This document shows positions 1-5,145 of a stretch of DNA of 6,330 bases, piece after piece; position 1 is the first letter of the stretch; each line of letters begins with the position of its first letter. The notes under the pieces were generated by a model. It saw only the letters and a list, made by a program, of their open reading frames with translations, did not search any database and was not told where the DNA came from. This stretch comes from an uncultured Pirellulales bacterium (GTDB lineage: Bacteria > Planctomycetota > Planctomycetia > Pirellulales > Lacipirellulaceae), in assembly GCA_947258835.1 (NCBI GenBank), contig CAMYJY010000234.1:1-6330 (forward strand). Direction: 5' to 3'. The position numbers were made by a program, and so were the translations under genes.

Positions 1-163
1 CTTAAAGTGAAAATAGGTACGCTTGGTACTGGCCAGTTTGGGCCGGAAAAGCCCACTCCATCCGCCTCTCAACTAGGTTTCTTGGTGAGCCGCCGCGGTA
101 CGGGAAGGGGGGCTGTTTTCTCGGGCTGTACCGGCTTCATGGAGGCCTCGTTTTCAGTTTGAG
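1..163 (+). repeat. Interspersed MITE-like repeat, copy A
   Basis: One of three closely similar copies of a roughly 163-bp element (others at 3107-3270 and, inverted, 4977-5138). The first base of the window already matches the left end of copy B, so this copy may be complete or may continue upstream. The ends form an imperfect terminal inverted repeat: the left end reads CTtAAAGTGAAAA and the complement of the right end reads CTCAAACTGAAAA. The interior carries conserved blocks such as GCCCACTCCATCCG and CTGTACCGGCTTCATGGAGG. Single-base indels relative to the other copies shift the reading frame, which argues against a conserved peptide. No transposase is present, so any mobility would have to be supplied in trans. 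It lies downstream of kdsA, beyond the terminator. Confidence 0.85.
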
Positions 164-210
164 GTATTTCGTCTAGTTTGCACTTCCTGCTTTGGTTCAG
201 ATCAATTTAC

Positions 211-245
211 TTCTGAAAGAACGGCCTCCGGCCGTTTTTTCAGAA
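211..245. terminator. Hairpin terminator downstream of kdsA
   Basis: A 16-pair stem with a 3-nt loop: TTCTGAAA (211-218), a G that can wobble-pair with T237, AACGGCC (220-226), loop TCC, then GGCCGTT and TTTCAGAA (238-245). On the plus strand the GC-rich core is followed by a run of six T. On the minus strand the core is preceded by six A and followed by TTCTTTC. It sits 9 nt past the kdsA stop codon, so it most likely ends kdsA transcription. The A/T flanks could let it work in both directions. Confidence 0.8.
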
Positions 246-254
246 ACTGCAGCA

Positions 255-1157
255 CTAGTCACCAGGGCTTTTTGTCCTGGCACAAATCACCTGACGGATG
301 GCCAGCAGGCGACGCAGGACCTGCTCCAGTTCGCCGAGGGGAATCATATTGGCACCGTCACTGGGTGACTGGTCTGGATCGGGATGGGTTTCTGTAAACA
401 GCCCCTCCGCACCCAAGGCCATGGCGGCGCTAGCTAGCGGCTCCACCATCGACCGATTTCCTCCGGTAGCGCCACCCAATCCTCCGGGCTCTTGCACGCT
501 ATGGGTAGCATCAAACACCACGGGAACGCCGTGCTCCTGCATTTGGGGGATGGACCGCATATCATTCACCAGCCGCCCGTAGCCAAAAAAGGTTCCTCGT
601 TCGCACAACAAAATATTGTGGCATCCGGCAGTGGTCAGCTTTTCGACCACATACTGCATGTCTGCTGGCGACATGAACTGGGCCTTCTTCACGTTGACTG
701 CCCGGCCCGTCTGGGCGGCGGCCACCAACAAATCGGTTTGCCTGGCCAAAAAGGCGGGAATCTGCAACAACTCGCAAACCTCACCGGCCGCTGCGGCTTG
801 GGAGGGCTCATGGATGTCGGTGGTGACAGGCAATCCCGTGTCCCGAGCCACCGCGGCCAGGATGTCCAGGCCGGCCTGCAACCCGGGCCCACGGTAGGCG
901 TGGCTGCTGGTACGATTGGCCTTATCGAACGAGGCCTTAAATACCAACTGCACACCCGTGTGGTGGGCAATGCGAGCCAACTCGTCGGCAATCTCGCGGG
1001 CTTGTCGTGCGGTTTCCAGCACGCAGGGACCGGCAATCCAGAGCAAGGGCTGCTGCCGACCGCACTGGTAGGGGCCAATCGTCACGGGATACGCGGGGGT
1101 AGGTTGTGGTGGCACGGGGCCTCTTCCTATGGAAAATTTGGGGAGTCGCAAAGTCAT
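255..1157 (-). CDS. kdsA: 3-deoxy-8-phosphooctulonate synthase (Kdo-8-P synthase), metal-dependent type
   Basis: Cytoplasmic enzyme condensing phosphoenolpyruvate with arabinose 5-phosphate to Kdo 8-phosphate, the first committed step toward Kdo of lipopolysaccharide. Family signatures run the whole length: AGPCVLET (about 42-49), FKASFDKANR (73-82), YRGPGL (88-93), TDIHEPSQA (113-121), IPAFLARQTDLL (133-144), NVKK (155-158), FDATHSVQ (215-222) and ETHPDPD (256-262). The pattern C45, H219, E256, D267 matches the four metal ligands of the Aquifex-type enzyme; metal-independent homologues such as E. coli KdsA have Asn in place of the Cys. The 300 residues include about 20-25 extra at the N-terminus relative to the E. 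coli enzyme (284). ATG at 1157 is preferred over an adjacent in-frame TTG at 1160; no clear ribosome binding site is seen. It is transcribed away from the hydrolase gene and followed by a hairpin terminator. Confidence 0.96.
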   Translation of the reverse strand: MTLRLPKFSIGRGPVPPQPTPAYPVTIGPYQCGRQQPLLWIAGPCVLETARQAREIADELARIAHHTGVQLVFKASFDKANRTSSHAYRGPGLQAGLDILAAVARDTGLPVTTDIHEPSQAAAAGEVCELLQIPAFLARQTDLLVAAAQTGRAVNVKKAQFMSPADMQYVVEKLTTAGCHNILLCERGTFFGYGRLVNDMRSIPQMQEHGVPVVFDATHSVQEPGGLGGATGGNRSMVEPLASAAMALGAEGLFTETHPDPDQSPSDGANMIPLGELEQVLRRLLAIRQVICARTKSPGD

Positions 1158-1308
1158 CAAGCCGAACTGTTAATATACCCCCTACCCCCTTTACGAACTA
1201 CGCACCGACAGGGATCGAAAGCGGAAAATCTGGAAAAGGGGCAGGCCGTGCCGGGACAGCCTCTTCCTCTCCCCTGAGTCTCCTCAAATTCGTATACTGG
1301 AACCCGTC
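1158..1308. promoter_or_regulatory. Divergent intergenic region with possible -10 boxes
   Basis: This 151-bp gap separates two divergently transcribed genes and must hold the promoter for each. On the minus strand TATATT (1177-1172) lies 14 bp from the kdsA ATG. On the plus strand TATACT (1293-1298) lies 10 bp from the hydrolase ATG. Neither has a convincing -35 box, and both would give nearly leaderless transcripts, so the individual boxes are only tentative. A polypyrimidine run on the plus strand (ACCCCCTACCCCCTTTACG, around 1177-1195) is the only other visible oddity. Confidence 0.3.
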
Positions 1309-2085
1309 ATGTTGTCTTTACTGGAAAACAAGCTCATCTTTCCCGCCCCGCGCTACCCCAGTGGAGATTGGGATCCGGATTGGCTGGCGGTGGAAGATGT
1401 CGACTTCGCGGCGGCCGACGGTACGGCACTGCATGGCTGGTATCTCAAGCACCCGCGGCCCCAGGCCTATCTGCTGTACTGCCATGGCAATGGCGAACAC
1501 GTGGCGGACACGGCCCGTCGGCTGGAAAAGCTGCGGAGGACCCTGGATGTCGCGGTCTTTGCCTTTGATTATCGAGGCTACGGACGGAGCGCGGGCTCAC
1601 CCCACGAAGCGGGGATCCTAGCCGACGGTGTGGCGGCCCATGCGTGGCTCTGCCAGCGAGCTGGCCCGGCGACGCGGCAAGTCGTGGTCATGGGACGTTC
1701 GATCGGCGGGGCCGTTGCGGTGGATGTAGCGACACGGCAACAAAGCCCGGGATTGATCCTGGAAAACACCTTCACCACTCTGCCGGATGTGGCCTCGCGG
1801 TTGCACTGGTGGGCCCCTGTTCGCTGGCTGATGCGGACCCGACTGGACTCCGTGGCCAAAATCGTCGACTACCAGGGTGCCTTGCTACAAAGCCACGGCA
1901 CGGCCGACACGTTGATACCGCTGGACCATGGCCAACGGCTCTTCCATGCCGCGGCTGCTGCAGACAAACGTTTTCTGGCCTTCGACGGACTGGGACACAA
2001 TGACGGCCCACCGGACGAGTACTACCAGGAATTGCGCGACTTTGTAGCCCGCATTGGGGACGGAGTCGGTTCTCCCGGGCGCTGA
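1309..2085 (+). CDS. Alpha/beta hydrolase (BEM46/ABHD13-17-like serine hydrolase)
   Basis: A 258-residue single-domain protein with the usual alpha/beta-hydrolase order. Residues 1-17 (ENKLIFPAPRYP) resemble the start typical of the BEM46/ABHD13/ABHD17 group. HGNG (59-62) is the oxyanion-hole loop and FDYRGYGRS (86-94) is the typical strand-turn after it. GRSIGG (129-134) is the nucleophile elbow with Ser131. D200 in HGTADTLIP and H230 in GLGHND complete the triad. Substrate cannot be read from the sequence; relatives include thioesterases, depalmitoylases and uncharacterised esterases. No signal peptide is evident, though the N-terminal 12 residues are moderately hydrophobic and could associate with membrane. 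It starts at ATG 1309 without a clear ribosome binding site and is a single-gene unit, convergent with the downstream amidotransferase gene. Confidence 0.9.
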   Translation: MLSLLENKLIFPAPRYPSGDWDPDWLAVEDVDFAAADGTALHGWYLKHPRPQAYLLYCHGNGEHVADTARRLEKLRRTLDVAVFAFDYRGYGRSAGSPHEAGILADGVAAHAWLCQRAGPATRQVVVMGRSIGGAVAVDVATRQQSPGLILENTFTTLPDVASRLHWWAPVRWLMRTRLDSVAKIVDYQGALLQSHGTADTLIPLDHGQRLFHAAAAADKRFLAFDGLGHNDGPPDEYYQELRDFVARIGDGVGSPGR

Positions 2086-2323
2086 ACATGGGCAACCGCC
2101 TGCGTGCACCAACAGCTATTCACTCTTTTCTCAGCCATTCCTGCGGCAGCAAAGGAACCACAACGAAACAACGCAACAACGAACAGAGAGTTATTATTCG
2201 TTTGTCGATTCGTGGTGAACGTTGTTTCCGTTGTTTCGTCGTGGTTCAAAATTTTCAGCAAACAAGCTCCGGGGCCACTTATTTTGAGTCCATGCTGTGG
2301 AGGAGTACCTAGCCACAGGCCGG
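2086..2323. other. Convergent intergenic region
   Basis: This gap lies between the stop codons of two convergent genes. It is noticeably more A/T-rich than its surroundings and contains the large imperfect palindrome listed separately. Apart from that hairpin I see no gene, tRNA or promoter in it. Short open frames here look incidental. Confidence 0.6.
2155..2247. repeat. Long imperfect inverted repeat (hairpin) between convergent genes
   Basis: The left arm begins GAACCACAACGAAACAACG (2155-2173) and continues CAACAACGAAC to about 2184. The complement of the right arm, read from 2247 downward, begins GAACCACGACGAAACAACG and continues GAAACAACG. The arms of roughly 27-30 bases pair with about two mismatches and one indel around a loop of about 35 nt. 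The first mismatch is an A-C on the plus strand but a G-U on the minus-strand RNA, so folding is slightly better in the transcript of the amidotransferase gene. The arms are built from repeated CAACG/AAACAACG words. It may act as a bidirectional terminator or be an interspersed palindromic element; there is no T-run directly after the stem, but AAAATTTT follows on the plus strand. Confidence 0.75.
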
Positions 2324-3073
2324 TCACCTTGAGGGCAGGGTCTGCCTCCGCGGGCTGGGGCTGTACAACCGAATAAACTCACCGAACAGTTGCTCCCCCA
2401 GCGCCGTACTGCGGTCGATGAATTGAGATGTATCGGCAAGAATTCTGCGTTTGCCCATGCGATCGTCGTGCAGCTCCTCGAGCTCGCGGACGTGTACCGG
2501 CGTTGCCAGCCACCGCTGAATCAGCGCCGCGTCCACTTCCAAGTGAAACTGCAGTCCATAGGTACGATCGCCATAGCGAAAGGCTTGATGGGCACAGTCG
2601 GGCGACGTTGCCAGGTGCACCGCGGCGGGTGGAATATCGAACGTATCACCATGCCACTGAAAGATTTTTTCGATGCCTTGAAAACATTGAAACAGCGGGT
2701 CTTGCTCGCCCGCGGGTGTGGGGGTCACGTCATACCAGCCGATTTCCCGCACCGGATTTTTGACCACGCGCGCCCCCAAGGCAGCGGCGATGAGCTGGGC
2801 CCCGAGGCAGATCCCCAGGACGGGCAAGCGTTGCTTGATCGCCTCCTGAATCGCGGCAATTTCCGTGCCCAAGTGGGGATACTGTTCACTCTGGCCCACG
2901 CACATTGGCCCGCCCAGCACGATCAAACCGTCATATTTTTGCACTTCGGGTTGCGCGTCGGGAGTCCGACCAAAATTGACGTAGCGGATCCGGAAGCCGG
3001 CAGCCTTTAATTGCGGGTCTAGGGTTCCCAGGATTTCGTGGGGTACGTGCTGAAATACGAGAATGCGTTTCAT
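2324..3073 (-). CDS. Class I glutamine amidotransferase-like protein (stand-alone GATase domain)
   Basis: A 249-residue protein consisting mostly of a type 1 glutamine amidotransferase domain, similar to those annotated as GMP-synthase-like amidotransferases. LVLGGP-type strand-turn at 51-56 (IVLGGP) is followed by the nucleophile elbow GICLGAQ (87-93, Cys89). The catalytic His and Glu are in QFHLEVD (H177, E179). WHGDTFDIP (140-148) is the conserved loop found in this group. The domain normally hydrolyses glutamine to ammonia for a partner; in this stand-alone group the true substrate is often unknown, and some relatives cleave gamma-glutamyl bonds. No synthase partner is encoded nearby. About 60 residues after the domain are charged and helical-looking. 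ATG 3073 (MKRILVF) is chosen over an in-frame TTG at 3094 because the fold starts there. Repeat copy B starts 34 bp upstream, so the promoter probably lies in or near that repeat. Confidence 0.9.
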   Translation of the reverse strand: MKRILVFQHVPHEILGTLDPQLKAAGFRIRYVNFGRTPDAQPEVQKYDGLIVLGGPMCVGQSEQYPHLGTEIAAIQEAIKQRLPVLGICLGAQLIAAALGARVVKNPVREIGWYDVTPTPAGEQDPLFQCFQGIEKIFQWHGDTFDIPPAAVHLATSPDCAHQAFRYGDRTYGLQFHLEVDAALIQRWLATPVHVRELEELHDDRMGKRRILADTSQFIDRSTALGEQLFGEFIRLYSPSPRRQTLPSR

Positions 3074-3106
3074 GGAGCTCGCGCTGGAGGACAAAGACGG
3101 TATGAA

Positions 3107-3270
3107 CTCAAAGTGAAAATAGGTATGCCTGGTGCTGGCCGGTTTGGGCCGGAAAAGCCCACTCCATCCGGCCTCTCAACCGGGTTTCTTGGCGAGCCGC
3201 CGCGGTGCGGAAACGGAGGCTGTTTTCCCGGACTGTACCGGCTTCATGGAGGCCTCGTTTTCAGTTTGAG
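3107..3270 (+). repeat. Interspersed MITE-like repeat, copy B
   Basis: Second copy of the element at 1-163, in the same orientation. The left terminus CTCAAAGTGAAAA and the complement of the right terminus, CTCAAACTGAAAA, differ at one base in 13, giving clear terminal inverted repeats. Near the right end GGCTTCATGGAGGCC can form a small hairpin. I see no convincing target-site duplication: the left flank is GGTATGAA and the right flank GTACCAAG. The copy lies between the start of the amidotransferase gene and the ancestral end of the vWA gene, and its complement now encodes the extreme C-terminus of the frameshifted vWA reading frame. Confidence 0.9.
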
Positions 3271-4777
3271 GTACCAAGATCGCTTCCGGAACCGCCGCTG
3301 TCAATCGACCAACACGAGCACCCGGGGTTAGCGCGCAAAGGACCGTCCCCAGACCGGCCCGGGCTGACCGCTGCGGCGGTAGGGCCGCTGTTGCTCTTGG
3401 GCCTTCTCCTTGGCGGCGGTGGACACAGTGACCGCGCGAAAAGTGCCGCCGTTGGCGAAAAGTGCCGCCGTTGGCGGCGGCCACCTGCTGGAGCTTGGTG
3501 GCGGCAGGGCCTGTCTCCCCCGTTCCCATCCCCACCGTATGGATGGGCACTTTTTTTCCGGTGCCCGTCAACAAGAACCGCAGCCGGCGCTGGTCTCGGG
3601 TGCCATCCAGATCTCCATCGGTCAGCAAATAAATCGCATCCGGATGAATCGACAGGGCCGCCGCGACGGCTTCGTCGACCACATTACCCAAACAAAATTC
3701 CACCGAGTCCAGCCACTGGCGGAGCCGCCGCTTGTTTTTTTCGGTCGCGCGGACAAAATTCCTGGGGGCGGTGGGAAAAAAGAGGGGATACAGGGCGTCA
3801 CTGTAGAAGATAATGTAAAACAACTGCCGCGACGTGAGTCCGTCCACACTGCGAAGCAGCTCTGCCTGCAGCGTTTCCAATTCTCCTTGCCGCATGCCAC
3901 CCGAATTATCCAGTACGTAGACAATCCGTTTCCCCTGGACCTTGGTTCCAAAAAAGCTGGCCGAGGCCGCCCCCGTGGGCCTTGTTTCAGCAGCCCCCGC
4001 TGCACCTTCGTCCGTGCCCAACAAATGGCCCCCGTCACCAGGATCCGCCTGCTCCGCGGCGGCACCGGTCGGAGTGGCCAGCATCGTAGCGACAGGAAGC
4101 TCTGCCGCCCCGCCGACTTCCAGTATTTCCTCTACCACTGCGGGCAACATCTGCTCTTCGCAGGTATCCAGGGTTTCACTAGGGTCAATTTGCAGATCCT
4201 GAAAGTCTTCCACGTCTGGATAGGAAACAGTGGTCCACGAAAGATCGACGGCAGGCTGCCGTAGCGGCAGGCCGAGGGTGAAAACACTCAATAGCACGAG
4301 GATCAAGGCGTGCACAGCCAAGCTGATGGTGGACGCAGGCCAACCCCGGCGGGTCGACCGAGGCGGCTGCTCGCCAGGCACTACGGGGTGTGCGGCGACC
4401 ATCGGTGCCGTGGGCATCTCCCCCTGCCGCCGGACAGACCGTGTAGGACGCGGGCGGTGCTGAGCCGGCAGAGTACCTGCCGCAGCAGGAGAGGTGGTCA
4501 GAGACGGGGATCCCTCCAGTTTCCGTTCCGCATCTCCTTGCGCGTCGGGTGCCTTGACCTCCGTGCTCTTGCTGACCTGCGTTCGATTCTCAAGCGGCGT
4601 TAAGTTTTGGACCGGCAGTTGACTGTCGGCGGAGACTTCCCACGACAATGTCTCGACCGCTTGTTTTTCCACCCCGCTCATCGCCTGCGTGTGAAAAGCA
4701 GGGGGCTGTGCGGCCGCGTCGACACGCACTCTGGAATCGTGGGGGTCAGGTGGCGGCTGCGAGGGGCGAGCACACAC
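3176..4777 (-). CDS. Membrane-anchored von Willebrand factor A (vWA) domain protein, C-terminus frameshifted
   Basis: The present frame encodes 533 residues. Residues 1-145 are Pro/Arg-rich and low-complexity; 148-170 form one hydrophobic transmembrane helix (ISLAVHALILVLLSVFTLGL); 171-275 are an acidic, Ala/Gly-rich linker; about 283-440 are a vWA domain. The metal-site (MIDAS) motif is at 290-294 (DNSGG), with the later Asp at 387 in LLTDGD, and the domain closes with AANGGTF. The topology suggests an inner-membrane protein with the vWA domain outside the cytoplasm. The ligand is unknown. After R441 the frame is changed by a 19-bp tandem duplication (3436-3473). Removing one copy gives a protein ending AVTVSTAAKEK...GRSFAR at a TAA at 3330-3328, 476 residues in all; the current frame runs 92 further residues into repeat copy B. 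The start is uncertain: GTG 4777 is the longest, and ATG 4681 (MSGVEKQ) is a reasonable alternative. Confidence 0.82.
   Translation of the reverse strand: MCARPSQPPPDPHDSRVRVDAAAQPPAFHTQAMSGVEKQAVETLSWEVSADSQLPVQNLTPLENRTQVSKSTEVKAPDAQGDAERKLEGSPSLTTSPAAAGTLPAQHRPRPTRSVRRQGEMPTAPMVAAHPVVPGEQPPRSTRRGWPASTISLAVHALILVLLSVFTLGLPLRQPAVDLSWTTVSYPDVEDFQDLQIDPSETLDTCEEQMLPAVVEEILEVGGAAELPVATMLATPTGAAAEQADPGDGGHLLGTDEGAAGAAETRPTGAASASFFGTKVQGKRIVYVLDNSGGMRQGELETLQAELLRSVDGLTSRQLFYIIFYSDALYPLFFPTAPRNFVRATEKNKRRLRQWLDSVEFCLGNVVDEAVAAALSIHPDAIYLLTDGDLDGTRDQRRLRFLLTGTGKKVPIHTVGMGTGETGPAATKLQQVAAANGGTFRQRRHFSRGHCVHRRQGEGPRATAALPPQRSARAGLGTVLCALTPGARVGRLTAAVPEAILVPQTENEASMKPVQSGKTASVSAPRRLAKKPG
3436..3473. 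repeat. 19-bp perfect tandem duplication inside the vWA gene
   Basis: GCGAAAAGTGCCGCCGTTG occurs twice back to back (3436-3454 and 3455-3473), followed by another GCG, so identity extends to 22 bp in overlapping windows. Nineteen is not a multiple of three, so the duplication shifts the minus-strand vWA frame. Collapsing it restores a frame that stops at 3328-3330. It could be a recent mutation, a reversible slippage site, or an assembly error. Confidence 0.95.
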
Positions 4778-4976
4778 GACGGGCCATCCCTTACTAAAGA
4801 CATAGAAATATCCAGCCCGCCGATTCTACCACGGCAGCTAGCAGACCAAAAATCTGCTAGCAATTCCGGCAGAAAAGGCCAACCTGAGACCCTGCCAGCA
4901 TCCAGCAGCATCCAGGGCAGGCATGAAATCGTTGATCTTCCCCCCACCCCAAGTCCGATAACCCTCATATTGTGAA
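4778..4976. other. Intergenic region upstream of the vWA gene
   Basis: This stretch precedes the vWA start on the minus strand and should contain its promoter, but I see no convincing -35/-10 pair. It holds the perfect hairpin at 4837-4861 and a short direct repeat (CAGCATCCAG, twice, around 4897-4915). Apart from these there is no supported gene. The small open frames are not conserved in any way I can see. Confidence 0.5.
4837..4861. repeat. Perfect 9-bp stem hairpin upstream of the vWA gene
   Basis: GCTAGCAGA (4837-4845) and TCTGCTAGC (4853-4861) form a perfect stem around the 7-nt loop CCAAAAA. It lies about 60 bp upstream of the vWA GTG start. It may be an operator, a leader hairpin or a terminator, but no T-run follows it on either strand. 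An operator or leader role is inference only. Confidence 0.6.
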
Positions 4977-5138
4977 CTCAAACTGAAAACGAAGCCTCCA
5001 TGAAGCCGGTACAGCCCGAGAAAACAGCCCCCTTTCCGCACCGCGGCGGCTCACCAAGAAACCTGGTTGAGTGGCGGATGGAGTGGGCTTTTTCGGCCCA
5101 AACTGGCCAGCACCAAGCGCACCTACTTTCATTTTAAT
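4977..5138 (-). repeat. Interspersed MITE-like repeat, copy C (inverted)
   Basis: Third copy of the element seen at 1-163 and 3107-3270, in the opposite orientation. Its plus-strand left end is CTCAAACTGAAAAC and it ends near CTTTCATTTTAAT, where the terminal repeat is more diverged than in copies A and B. The interior blocks (CATGAAGCCGGTACAG, CCGCGGCGGCTCACC, GGATGGAGTGGGC) match the complements of the other copies with scattered substitutions and short indels. It ends 7 bp before the start codon of the halogenase-like gene, so it occupies that gene's upstream region and could influence its expression. Confidence 0.88.
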
Positions 5139-5145
5139 TATAATT

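Noticed and set aside
492..1277. Long plus-strand open frame (261 codons) opposite kdsA
   Set aside because: It is the complement of a clearly recognisable kdsA with conserved motifs throughout; high GC content keeps antisense frames open.
1106..1621. Plus-strand open frame spanning the kdsA-hydrolase gap
   Set aside because: It overlaps the hydrolase gene in another frame and shows no domain-like sequence.
3410..4264. Plus-strand open frame of 284 codons opposite the vWA gene
   Set aside because: The minus strand encodes an evident vWA domain and transmembrane helix; the plus-strand translation has no recognisable domain.
4891..4921. CCTGCC...GGCAGG inverted repeat with direct repeats in the loop
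   Set aside because: Only six pairs around a 19-nt loop; not distinguishable from chance in GC-rich DNA.
4965..5132. Possible 55-residue peptide encoded by the A/B/C repeats
   Set aside because: Each copy is open over most of its length, but single-base indels put the downstream halves in different frames between copies, so there is no conserved protein product.
5139..5144. Perfect TATAAT as a -10 box for the halogenase-like gene
   Set aside because: It touches the start codon, so transcription would begin inside the gene after the ATG; it is probably chance in an A/T-rich stretch.
5071..5145. Upstream ATG giving a 25-residue N-terminal extension of the halogenase-like protein
   Set aside because: Almost the whole extension is translated repeat copy C; the ATG at 5146 starts immediately after the repeat and fits better.
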